DNA of 64,000 nucleotides from contig QANY01011952.1 of assembly GCA_003255025.1 (NCBI GenBank), positions 1,363,359 through 1,427,358 on the forward strand, in the 5' to 3' direction. Below are positions 46,481 through 57,649 of the stretch, piece after piece (the stretch's first letter is position 1; every line of letters begins with the position of its first letter). A model generated the notes under the pieces. That model did no database searches and was not told the origin of the DNA. It saw only the letters and a program-made list of their open reading frames with translations. The DNA comes from Datisca glomerata. Its lineage: Eukaryota > Streptophyta > Magnoliopsida > Cucurbitales > Datiscaceae. A program made the position numbers and the translations under genes.

Positions 46481-47439
46481 TGACGCAACAAAAACTGTCC
46501 TATCTTAAAATCTTTTTATGTAACAATATAATCTTTGTTCGAATAGACACATAAATCATAAACTTGATGTGTGAGCCTAAAAAATAAAAACTTTTTTTGT
46601 CATGTTTTGTTCCTTAGTGGACGTGCAAATTGTGTTCTCAATCTATGCCCTAAAATGTGAAAAACCACTGCCCCACAATGCGGTCGACCATCATGGTTCG
46701 TCGTTCCTGACCGCTATGTTTTTCCACAAACCACCCTGAATCGATACCTCAGGATCTTCCTCACTATTATTTAGGCCATGAACTGAATACCAGTGTGTGG
46801 GCACTAAGAAAAAATTCTCATTTTTATTTCTCTCTGATTTTTAGCTAAGCAGAAGATTTGTCTCCCTAGGATGTTCTCTTCTCTCACTAATAGTGCGAAA
46901 AGGCTTCACTTTAAAATCTAAGAGAAATATTTTATTTATAGTGAAATTTAACGGTCAATATTGGCAAAAAATTATCTCTAAATTAAAACTAATTACATTA
47001 ATTTTAATTAATAATTTCTATCACTAAAATTAGTACTGACTTGGTTGACTAATAGGTATCCATGATGTACCTATTTATTATCGTTACGACAATACCTATA
47101 ACTTATAGCCTAGCTCAAAGACCATAAGGATAAAAATACTCATGGCTCGATAATTAATAAAATCTGTAACTATCCTCGGTGTAATATCCATTGAGTGTTT
47201 CCCTTCATAATATAGTGTCATGTATAATTAGATAAAGTAGTAAGAAAGAACTCTTAGTTAAATACCTTGTTTCCATGAGCTAAACTCCATAGCACCTAAA
47301 ACTAAGTACTATTATGCTTGAAACGTTTTACAAGAATGTATTGTGCATAATATGAGAATAATCTATTTATTATCAATAGAGTTAAACATGTCAATATAAT
47401 CAATAGTATTCTAGAGCTTTTAAGGGCACATTCCTAACA
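46481..47439 (-). repeat. 5' LTR of copia 2
   Basis: From TGTTAGGAATGTGCCC to GTTTTTGTTGCGTCA on the minus strand, 959 bp, homologous to 40756 onward. A clear Met-tRNA primer site was not found after it. Confidence 0.8.
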
Positions 47440-49640
47440 ATGTCCTCCTCCCTCGAGTTCATGAATCCCTAGAGCATTAAAATGGGTGTTTATGTCCATC
47501 TCTATGAAATGGTGTAACACTCCCTAGAGTACCTTTACCCCCCTTTGTCAGTTTCAACACCATGTGCAGTGGGGAACTTCATGACCTGGTGGTAGGATGA
47601 AGGGACATCTGTGAACAAATGGTCATGTCATGATCCTGTTATATGCCGTGGTATTATGGACTACTAAAAACTCTATCATAAGCATGAATTGTTGTGGGTA
47701 TTCCTAAATAGTCACAGGACGTTCTATACTCCCATTTGGGAAAATGATTTCTCTACTAAAGCCTATTAAGCTAGTGGCAATGGGATCACAATCATTGAGA
47801 TTGAGCCCTATTTGAACTAGTACCTCCATTCTAATATATAAGCAAATCTAGCATTTACTATGAGTACATGATGAATTCATACATTTGATATAGCAAGGGT
47901 GACTAGCAGAGCATCATTTTGTGGTGATGGATATCTACCAAGCCTCAATCACTGAAAGCCAGTTCTTATTGAGCATGTATCAAGTAAAGTGTGTTGGTGC
48001 TTTGTAATGCTCCACCATCAAGGTAGTGAGAAATAGTTAGGGTAATGGCAATGCATAAGAATGGAAGGGGTGCTTCCTTTCTTGTTGGTCTAGGTTTCGT
48101 TGACTCCTATTTGAGTTTCCTCCATATAGACCATCCCATATGGTCTCACCTTCCTACTCGGTGTCTTCGCTGTGCCTGCTTCCTTGTCTACCCTTTGAGG
48201 GAGGGGGGATGCCCTTGATGCTTGAAAGCAACATATTCTTTTAGTCACCCTCTTTTGACCAGACTTTCAAGTTCTTGCTTAAGATTAAGACACTCGGTTG
48301 TTTGATGTACATGACCTTTGTGAAACAAACAATATCTAATCTTATTCCAATGTTTGGGGTTCCTTTTCAATTTTTCTGGCCTTTTGTGTAGTCCTTTGTC
48401 CATTATCTGCATGAGTATTTGTTCCCAAGGCACAGTTAGTGGGGTTAACAAAGTGATCTACACGCAAAGACTTTAGCTTGCTCTACCCGTTGACCTTCTT
48501 TCATCACGAGCTATCTTTTTTCCATTGTGTTTGTCAGGTTATATCTTCTCTTCCCTCAACTTTTCCTTTGGTCGATCTCCCTCACTTGAGTTCAAGACTT
48601 CAGTGGAAACTTTTGAGCAAAGGTGAGGAGCTCTAAAAATCTTGAGGGTGCCTTTTTTGCCAGAGACCAAAGTAGTCTCTTGTCACTAAGTCATGCTATC
48701 ATTATTGTAAGGATATATCATAACTATACCCTTCTAACTTTAGGGACTCTCCATTAAATCTAACAACATAGTCATGAAGGTTCTCATCCATTTATTGTCT
48801 GATAGTAAGGAGGTGCGTCGCAAGCTTCCTCTAGTCTCTTCCTCACATGAACTGATGGATGAACATTTTCCTAAGTGCGGTGTATTCTTAGATAGAGCTT
48901 GGTTTTAATTACGGATACTAATCATGAGTTAAAGATGAGAGCGTCAGGGAAATTCCTTACATGATAGCCTCAGGGTTCCCTATAGCTCCATCAAAGTTCT
49001 AAATGTCTCTAGTGTTCTGCAAGTCCCTTAGTGTTATTGTATGGTGTAATGACCAGCATTTTGAACTGCAACATCATTTCAGCCCCCATGATCTCTTCAA
49101 TGAATGGTTGCATACCAGAGTAAGGTTTCAGCCGAGTAGGGAACTTCTTTGGCCTGCACTCACTCCTAGCCCAGCATCGCTATCAGATATATCTTAGACC
49201 TCAATCTGTGCCTTTATATTTTCTTTAAAAATCATGCAAAGGTCTTTTGGATTGTTGGGAGGTTTAATACATTTTTTACTAGCACTTGCTCAAGTAGTGT
49301 AGGCTTGTTGCTCCACCTCTTCCTCTTCCGTTTCCTCCTTGATATCATGAATCTTAGTGAGAGGATCCTAATGTTTGAGGTTGATTCCATGGATTAGGGC
49401 TTGTACTTGGCTTTTGAATTCAATGATTTCTTCTCACTGAGTGCATTTGTTCCTTCGAGTGTTGGCTCTTTGAGTAGGTTAAGGTACAAGAGGGAACCTC
49501 CTCAAGTATTGAGACTTCAATTGAGTACATTGAGGGAGCGGTCCCTCTACTAGATCTTATTAATCTGATGGATCTTTTACTCGTCTTTCAGCTAAGCTGT
49601 TTAGATTGATGAGTAAATAAATGTCTTAACTTTTTTGTTC
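47440..49640 (-). pseudogene. Gypsy (Tat-type) gag
   Basis: The C-terminal part, 48451-48245, reads MLTPLTVPWEQILMQIMDKG and then YCLFHKGHVHQTTECLNLKQ with ELESLVKRG, the Tat zinc knuckle (C..H....H....C with the first motif reduced). Upstream, near 49000-48960, NFDGAIGNPEAIM corresponds to the gag start (YDG-x-DP/NPE). The rest is broken by many stops. 48240-47440 shows only faint protease-like sequence. Confidence 0.75.
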
Positions 49641-49657
49641 CCACAAACAATGCCAAT

Positions 49658-50697
49658 TGTTGACTGTCGAATCTTAAAGGTATGTTTGCATCAACAATGC
49701 TTTACTTCACACTCAATACCTGAAAAGCGAAGGTAAAGTAAGAGACCAAAGAGGGGTGGTCTCCGATGCTTAAGTTAATAAGGAGGTAGGAGAAATAGAG
49801 TAAAGTAGTAAGCATGATGGGTGTTTGTTGCATACCCCTTGAAGTGCCATTACTACAATGTTTATAGGGAAAATTTGGTCTTAAGGCTATGTTAGTTCGA
49901 GTACAACATGATGCTTCTCCACCAATGAGGTATTACCTTGGACTAAAACTTCACCTAGGCATTTCCCATAGGCTTCGTAGAGTATGAGGTAACATGTGTG
50001 GCGTTGGGTGTCAGTTTAGCCTCTCCTCGTATGCCACCTCAGACTTCATTAGCCCAACCATATTAAGTGCTTGTGATGACACCCTATCGTGCATATCTTG
50101 ATTGACTCCTGAGGTATTGTGCTTAGTATGTTACCAATGCCTCAATCCATGATTGGCCAAAATGCATTTAATTAATGTGAATGATGACGGTCATCATAAC
50201 CTCAAAATGACAATATTCTTCTATAACTAGAATGGTTCATGACTCTACCTAAGAGGCTTGTTTGAACTGAGGCTGGACTTCTCCCCCATCCTAATCGGAA
50301 TTCCTCTTTATGGGAGTATCTTTCATTCTCTTAGGACTTAGATAGATATATTGAATTTTACTTGGTAATAACATGCTACGATTGGTACATCATCATGTGA
50401 TTAAGACTGCTCGAGGGCTCACGTTTAATATTCCTTGAGAGATGGATTCAGTGACTCCAAAGACTTGACCTCAGTGGTTGCTGAGGGGTCTCCAAGGATA
50501 AGGCCTCGGGGGAACTGAGGCATGTCTTCGGTACACCCAAGGACAAGACCTTATGGGCACCGAGGAATTTCCTAGGTAGCCCGAGGACATGACCTTGGTA
50601 GTTTTTTTGGACCGTTAGTTGCCAAGACCATGCACCCAGTATTCTCTGAGGCTTAATTCTCGTTGAGTTTTGGGGTTCTCAAAAATTGGGTATAACA
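49658..50697 (-). repeat. 5' LTR of the composite gypsy element
   Basis: On the minus strand it runs from TGTTATACCCAATTTTTGAG at 50697 to GACAGTCAACA at 49658. It is followed by TTGGCATTGTTTGTGGGAAC, which resembles the Tat primer site TTGGCGCCGTTGTCGGGGAA. Length 1040 bp. It contains GAGG/CCTC palindromes such as CCTCAGTGGTTGCTGAGG, echoing the 27.4-kb region. Confidence 0.75.
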
Positions 50698-50699
50698 AT

Positions 50700-50812
50700 A
50701 TTGATGATGATGATGACGACGACGATGACGATGACGATTATAGAAACAAAAACAACAACAACAACAAGAATAATAATGATAACAACAACAATAACAACAA
50801 CAACAACAGATT
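50700..50812. repeat. GAT/GAC then AAC microsatellite
   Basis: Three-base units: GAT passing into GAC, then AAC/AAT. It lies between the gypsy LTR and the LINE. Confidence 0.92.
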
Positions 50813-51271
50813 TTTTAGTCTTCCTCTCTCTAGTGAAAGCTTCTCTTTCTAGGTGATTTTCTGGTTCTGATTCTCTCTCTTGGATCCTTCCTTCTTAGGT
50901 GATTCACTTGCATTGCTTCTAGAGTTGATGAGGAGGAAGACAATCCAGGTTTGGTTGTTGGTCTAGATGTTGGAATCTTGGGTTTAAGCTTCATTTCTAG
51001 ACAAAAAGATGAAGCTTTTCGTGCTTCTATTAGAGACCACCTTGTAGCTGAAGAAGACTGGCAATGAAAGGTTTGACATATGTAGTTTAGCTGTAGAGGA
51101 TGACATGAACTTGGAGTTGGAAAAGGCTAGGTAGGATATTGTACAGGCTTAGAGAATTAGTTGAAGGATCAATCATCTCACATGTTCCAAAATGTGCTAG
51201 GCTCAAAGGAAATTCTAATTCAGTAAGTTGCCAAGCTTTAGAGCTCTAAGTTTCCATTCCATGAGGCAAAC

Positions 51272-52845
51272 TTGAAAGTTCCCAGCTCAACTCCGATGGC
51301 AATGGCTTCAAACCAAGCTGGAGAAGGAGAATCTCATAGCATTATTATTGACATCATATATCCTTTGGACAAGACAACTACTTTTCAACAAAAGGAGTTG
51401 TTCATCCCCGGTAAGGAAATGCTCCAAGTACCATCTAAGGTCCTACCCCAACCTACTCGTGGAGATACAGGGACTGGTAATGTTAGTCACCATAGCAGAT
51501 TTAATGTTACTTCCACTCCCACGTACATGACTCTAAGAAAGTTTACATCTGCTTCATCAAAGAGTTAAAAAATTTGAGGGGTAACAATATCACCCAAAGT
51601 CCTAATAAAACAAAACTAGTTGTGCCTCCTCTTACAGCTACTGAGTATGAGGCACCCCTCCTAGCATCAATGCTTCAGATCAACATGCCCCAGCTCCCCA
51701 TGCCTGTGTGGCAGAATCAAAGTTCTCATTGGCAGAAATGGTCGAAGGCAAGAAATTACACAAGATGACATTTTCCTATGTTGCTCCTGACAGGAAAAGA
51801 AGGGAAGTTCAGATCAAAATTCTTGCTAATGTAATTCAGAAAGGGACGCAAAAGGGAAACTTGCATTGCATGGCACTTCATAAGATGCCTCCTTTCTCTC
51901 TGGTCCAACAAGCTACCTTTAATTTGTGGGTGGGAGAATGGTTGAAACAAGTCACTGCAACTAATACTAGAATCTACTTCTTGAAGTATGACATCCTTGA
52001 TGATGGTCCATGGAATTCGGTGGGGAAACACATCATGCATAAGGCATGCCATGAGATATGCAACTTTCCAAGGAAGTTATGTAAACTATATCTATATGGA
52101 GTTAAATTTTTGGGTGTGCGTCATGAGCTCTAAAATGGTGAGGGACGTAGCAAATCTAGTGCAGTTGGTATCCCTCTGTTTGCTGATGCAATGACTAAAT
52201 AGTTGCACATAAATATCATTGCCAAAATCTGTGTAGTGATTGGTGTTCAGAGTGAAATTCTCAAAAGTGTTAAAGTCAAGCTCTCTTGTGGTCACCATAT
52301 TACTATTAAGGTTGAGTATTGAGGCTTACCAAGAAAATACAACAAGTGTCAAGTGTTTGGACATGACTACACTACTCCAATATCCTATTAAAAAAATACC
52401 TTGCCAGACCAGCTACTAAGCAATTACAAAACTTATCATTAAGCAACAATGGATTCCTATTATATGGAAAGCTCCCTCAACCAACCATAAATTATCCATT
52501 TGAAGCAGGAGAACCAAGCAAACAGATACATACTAAAAACATACTCTTGTTATTTAGCTAGTTGAAAACATTCTCCCATCATTTCCAACAGGCACCCATC
52601 TATCTCTTAATAGATTTGCTACACTTCAGGATGACCAGGAAGCTAGGGAGGAGAATGTAGAGGAGGAATCTCATGAACCTAGCTAAATATATACATCTAA
52701 CCTAGATAATATACTAGATGAGGATGAATCTAAGTTTGATGGTATGATGGAGGATCCAGGTGCACAACCTAAACCTACTATCTCAAATAACAATCCCACA
52801 CAACTACCTAAACATGATCAACTTTGCTTCCCCGAATATTAGAGG
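51272..52845 (+). pseudogene. LINE ORF1, DUF4283 and zinc-knuckle protein
   Basis: After an N-terminal region in another frame, 51708-52133 carries MHCMALHK-like and FNLWVGEWLKQVTATNTRIY, DILDDGPWNSVGKHIMHKAC, matching the DUF4283 pattern (L..GPW...G..L). Downstream pieces read PLFADAMTK, AKICVVIGVQSEILKSVKVK, VEYXGLPRKYNKCQVFGHD (zinc-knuckle remnant), then a C-terminal tail with THLSLNRFATLQDDQEAREE. Frameshifts lie near 51570, 51700 and 52135. Confidence 0.85.
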
Positions 52846-54480
52846 ACTCAACAATCCTCTAAAATAAGATGAGATTAGAAAGTTTTACAACTTTAACAAG
52901 CTTTGAGTTTCTTCAATCCTTGAGACTAGGGTTAAGCCTAGAAAATTTTCCTATATTAGTAAACAAGTCTTTGAAAATTAGATGTTCTTAGCAAACTACT
53001 GTAATGCTAATAGTGCTAGAATACAGTGAACCTGGAACCTTTCTGTAATCATATGACTATCATAGGCCATATTGTAGGGAAAATTGATGTTCCTTAGGTT
53101 ATTTTGGGAGATTTCAATGTTGTGAGGCACCTTAATGAGTAGATTGGGGGTTAAAAAAGATGGGATGTAGGGTAATTGACTTCATTACCTATATGGATAC
53201 TCCTTAGATATATGATAAGTGTTATGGAGGACGAACAATAGAGATGGTGATTGAACAATCATAAATTAAATTCATAGGATCATGGTTAATGAGCACTAGA
53301 TGCCCAAGTTCCTGAACTCTCAATATCAGTTTCAACCTCCACGCATATCTAACAATTGCCCTTCAGTGCTTGACTTGAATGGGAATTTCAATAGATCCCC
53401 TATTAGTTTTAAGTTTTTTTTAAATGTTTTGGCTGATAGGGATGATTTACTTCCATGTGTTCAACAAGCCTGGTCTTCTCCCATACATGTCTCATTCATG
53501 AAGCAGCTTCATGGTAAGCTTAAGAACCAAGAATGCTCTTAGTGTTCTTAACAAAAGGCATTGCTCTCAAATCTTCTAGGTATCTCCTTTCAAGCTTAGG
53601 AGAAAATTGCTTTCAAAAAGTTCTTCTCTCAGAGTATACATGACATTAGGCCCATTTCTTGATGCAATTTTGTATGTAAATGCATCCCCAAGATATTGGC
53701 AATAGGCTGAAAGGCATTCTTCCTTCAGTCATTAGTAAAACTAAAATGCCTTGTTCTTGGAACAAGAATTATTGATAATATATTCCTCTCACAAAGCTGG
53801 TTATTAACTATCATAGAAAAGATGACATCCCTAAATGTGCTATCAAGGTGGACCACATGAAAGCTTGTGACTGCGTGCAGGGAGAGTTCATTGAGAAAGA
53901 ATTTTTGTATATAGGCATCCCTACTGGTTTCTCTAAGTGGATCATGGCTTGCATTACCTCCCCAACCTTCTATGTGAATCTTAATGGAGACCTGCGTGGT
54001 TACTTCATGAGAACTAGAGGGCTACGAAAATGAGACCCTATTTGCCCTTAATATTTCATTATAATCATCGATTCCATCACTAATGTTCTGCAACATATAT
54101 CCTCCTTACCTGAATTTAAGTGGCACTAGAAGTTCAAAGAGCTCAAGTTTGTTAATCTTTGTTTGGCTGATCACCTCCTAATTTTTCCAAAGGGGAAGTG
54201 AGATCAATGAGCCTCATCAAGGACAACCTTAATCTCTTCTACTCCCTTACAGGTTTAAAGCCCAATCAAATCAAGAGTAATTACTTCTTCATTGGTATGT
54301 CAAAGCTCACTCAACAACAATATAGTGACATCTTGGGGTTCCTGCTTGCTCCCCTCCGTGTCAGGTATTTGGGGATTCTTATGATGTCTACTAGACTAGG
54401 AAAGAATGACTACATAACCTTGGTTTATAGAATCACCAACAAGTGATATCCTGTGAAGCAGGCTTTTGCAGGTAGATTGA
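52815..54480 (+). pseudogene. LINE ORF2, endonuclease and reverse transcriptase
   Basis: The endonuclease starts NIRGLNNPLK and has ILETRVKPRKFSYISKQVFE, then VILGDFNVV-type residues at about 53100 and PPRISNNCPSVLDLNGNF (SDH of the canonical ISDHSP is SNN). It ends KPFKFF-like with FKFFLNVLADRDDLLPCVQQ and AWSSPIHVSF. The RT has DIRPISCNFV-type (about 53645), IKVDHMKACD, GIPTGFSKWIMACITSPTFY, VNLNGDLRGYFMRTRGLRK, then LADHLLIFPKG where FADD is expected, and RYLGILMMSTRL. Sequence between some motifs is missing and stops are frequent. Confidence 0.87.
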
Positions 54481-54564
54481 AAACGTTTATATATGTTTTT
54501 CCCAAATTATTATTATAAATTTTAATATTACTAACATTTAAGTAATTTGTATATCATGACAAAT

Positions 54565-55919
54565 CACTACTAGAAATTTGGCATTTAACAACGGTAGGCA
54601 AGAAAGATAGACGACGATTTGTTTTAGCATTGTCGTAATTGTTTAATTGCTTACCGTCATAAATTTTTTGGAACTCACGGCCGTAGCAATTTATACCGTC
54701 GTGAAAAGTTATCTGGTATAATTCACGATGGTAGTTCTACAAAACGTCATAAGAGAAATGATCTTTTGCGATAACGTCGTGACACTTTATCTGATATTTT
54801 TCACAAGGGTAGTTTTTAAAAACGTCATCAGGAAAAATAATGTTTTACGACGGTGTTTTGAAAGTGTTCCAATACAAACCGTCATAATAATGGGACTTCC
54901 CATTTGTGCTCTTTAAATTTCTCTTATTTACTAAGATAGAAAAGACGTGTGAACAAAGGAAGAAGAGAAGTCAAACTCCCTAGCCTCATCGCCACTGCCA
55001 CCATCTCGTCACCACCTCCACCACCTCATCACCACTGCCACCGCCTTGTCGTCACGACTATCTCGCGTTGCTAAATCATCGTCATTGCCACCTCACTATT
55101 GCTGCCTCGTCGTCTTCTCATAGCTATCTCCTTCCATGCTCATTGTCATTTTCCTTATTTTGAATTTTAGAGCCCCAACGAATGTTGTCTCGCACGACAC
55201 CTCTCGCTTAAGCAACGCTCGTTCTTGTTCAAAAGTTCTATTTGATTTTAGAAAAACCTTTGATTTCGAATCTGAGTTTGAAATAGTTAGGAATTCTAGC
55301 TAATCGAACACACCGACTCACTTCTTCAACTAAGTCAGCCTCTCCCTCTCTCTTTCTCTCTCTCTGTTTCTCTCTAACTCACTCTCTTACTTAAACTGTT
55401 TGTATTATTTAATTTGATTTTTTATTCTGCTTGTTGTCTCTCAAAGTGCTAGATTTGTGTGCTTGTTATTGATTTCCCCCCACTTGATTAGCATCGGCAA
55501 GTCTCTTTTCGACTTTGATACAAGTTTGCTTAGATTCTTGTTGTTGCATTTTTAGTCCATGTTCTATAATTTGGTTATATGTATGCAAATTCTATACCTC
55601 CTTTTGCTCATCTTTCTCCTCCCACAGCTCTTTCAGCTATGGAGCCTTTCTCTCCAACATTTCTCGCTCTAGAATCTATTATCCCAACTGCGTTGTATCT
55701 CTCTCTCTTACTATCTGTCTGCGAACACCTCTTTTCGAGCGACTACCATTGTCTTGTCTCTCATTGTATCTATTTCTTGATGTATTTTTCTTCGATTGCT
55801 TATGATTTATTCTTGCTTTGAGATAAGGGAAAATAGGTAACTTCCTCCGAATAATAGTCGGAAGGAAATGGAGTTCTTGAATAGACGACGGGTAATTGCT
55901 GGCGATTTTCGTGGTAGTG
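54565..55919. mobile_element. Non-autonomous CACTA element
   Basis: Begins CACTACTAGAAATTTGGC and ends GCGATTTTCGTGGTAGTG (reverse CACTACCACGAAAATCGC). The first 370 bp hold a dozen variants of an ACGACGGT/ACCGTCRT subterminal motif in both directions, and the right end has AGACGACGGGT. The 3-bp flanks (AAT/TCT) do not match. The interior has a CCACC-rich block (54985-55110), a CT tract and leader-like sequence but no transposase. Confidence 0.72.
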
Positions 55920-56166
55920 TCTATTTAAAGTTCATCCACTTATTTTTCAACCCAAGTCATTGTAACTTAACTTCTCCCAATTATACTATAACCCTCACAA
56001 AATAACACATCTATTTTTCGTACTCACATTTAAGGAAATTTTCTTTATTTCATCATTATTTCATTCACTACTTGGTTTTGAAATCTTTTTACCATCATAG
56101 TTTGAATGGAACATGAACACCATTTTCAATAACTTTCCATAAATCATATTCACTCGATTAATATAT

Positions 56167-57537
56167 TGATAACTCTAAGAAATTAGAGTGATATACTAAT
56201 TTTCAAGCATAATTCATCAGGCATTTATGATTGTTGTGTTGGTTTTTAGCTTTATTTTAATAAATTTCATTCTTTATTTCCTTTATGAGGGTGAGGTTTT
56301 CTATCTAGCTTATTTGGTGTTAAATGAGCAATATTTGCACATAATTTGATACTTTTGGTGTAAGGCTCTAAGGCTGGAAATCAACTGGATAGATGTTGCA
56401 GCATAAGGATGTATATCACTACAGCAGGGGACATGCATGTATGGCAGGGAGATTTTATTGTTTAGTCAAGCTAGCACCTAAAAGTGAGCAAAGAAGCTCA
56501 TGCGCTAAAGAAACCATTAGCCACTTGGCATCGCATTCCATCAAGTCGTCCAAACCCTTGCTGCCGCGTGACAAGTGTCCCTGTTTATGGTTGGTGCCCT
56601 AGCTTTGAGGCTATATATACATATATATATAGAAAATACACTCTTTTTGGAAGGAGAGCAGAGAATTTGTTTAGAGAAAGGGAGACAAAGTTTCAGAGAA
56701 GAATAAGACAAAAAAGGAAAGAGGGGATGCCAAGTAAGAAGACTAGAAATAGGATATTCCTTTATTCTCAATTATTTTCCTTCTTTTTCCTTCATTAATA
56801 TGGAATTTTTCTTCTTCTTTTAAGCTTAGTATCTTTATATTTTAATGGCTGTAATACTGTGCAAATCTAAGTTTAAGCTCAAGATGAGCTAAACCTTTTA
56901 AGCGAGGATGTATAATGAACCTTAAAGTTATTAATCTTTATTATTGAAGTTTGAATTGCAAGCTAGCTCATGACATTTTATTCAAGTGCTTTTATTGTTT
57001 AATCTCATTAATTTACTAGCATTCACTTCGTGAGAACCCCATTGATTTGGATTCTGAAAAAGTTCAAATCAATTGGATAATACATGTTTACTTGATTCTT
57101 TAGTAATTAAAGTAATTAGTTGGTAATGTATGTATATATCACTTACCTTGTAAACCTAACAACTCGAGGCTTAAATCATAGATCTTAGTTTCACTCTAGC
57201 TTAGGAATAAGTTAGGATTGATTAAGATTAAAGCTGTAAAGATGAAAATCATCTGTACATAAATGATTTGAGGTTAATGTTGTTAGTAAAGTTATAGCAA
57301 TTCAAGAAGATTTAAGTTAAGGTTAATAACAAAGAGGGAAATTAATCATTCTAGCCCATTTAGTCATTGATTACATTATACTTGCTTCTGTTTTTGTCTC
57401 CTTTTTAGCAAGTTAACTTAGGTTCAAAACAGTTTTGGCTAGATAATTATTTTCCATCAATCCTTTTGGAGAATGACACTCACTTATCACTTTATTACTT
57501 GTTAATGACACGTGCACTTGCGTTCATATCATACACA
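56167..57537 (+). repeat. Athila-type 5' LTR, plus strand
   Basis: Begins TGATAACTCTAAGAAATTAG and ends CATATCATACACA. It aligns with the reverse complement of 62047-63315 throughout (CCGCGTGACAAGTGTCC region, a TATA run GGCTATATATACATAT, GTCTCC, AAGCTTAG). A PBS-like TTTTTGGCATCGTTTTTGGG follows at 57543, resembling the Athila site TTTGGCGCCGTTGCCGGGG. Confidence 0.85.
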
Positions 57538-57649
57538 ACCAGTTTTTGGCATCGTTTTTGGGGGATTGAGTGAAGAACTTAGTTGTTTGGATCAGTATAA
57601 ACCTATTTTTAGGCTAGTGTACTGAAATTCTGCTACTAGTATGTTGCAA

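Larger units (their letters stand above)
40756..47439 (-). mobile_element. Copia element 2, deleted, nested in the gypsy element
   Basis: Homologous terminal blocks at 40756-41492 plus 42724-43088 (3' LTR) and 46481-47439 (5' LTR) flank a gag and a protease relic. No integrase, RT or RNase H was found, so most of pol is deleted. The 5' LTR begins TGTTAGGAATGTGCCC on the minus strand at 47439. The 5-bp flanks (AGGAT/ATGTC) do not match. On either side lie gypsy gag (47440 up) and gypsy RT (40740 down). Confidence 0.78.
27290..50697 (-). mobile_element. Composite Tat-type Ty3/gypsy element split by two copia insertions
   Basis: On the minus strand the order is 5' LTR (50697-49658), a primer region TTGGCATTGTTTGTGGGAA, gag (49640-47440), then copia 2 (47439-40756). 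Next come RT, RNase H and the integrase core (40740-38057), then copia 1 (38056-28124), the integrase C-terminus (28110-27795) and 3' sequence. Domain order is collinear once both copia elements are removed, which is the main argument that these are parts of one element. A matching 3' LTR was not seen. The lower end is placed only approximately. Confidence 0.75.
50830..54480 (+). mobile_element. LINE (non-LTR retrotransposon), decayed
   Basis: Leader, ORF1 with a DUF4283-like domain, ORF2 with an AP endonuclease then RT, all plus strand and in the order of plant L1-like LINEs. It ends shortly after the RT palm, with no poly-A tail before the CACTA end at 54565, so the 3' end is truncated. The 5' boundary is a guess from the end of the microsatellite. 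Confidence 0.85.

Noticed and set aside
50670..50852. Asp/Asn-rich plus-strand frame
   Set aside because: Translation of the GAC/AAC microsatellite.
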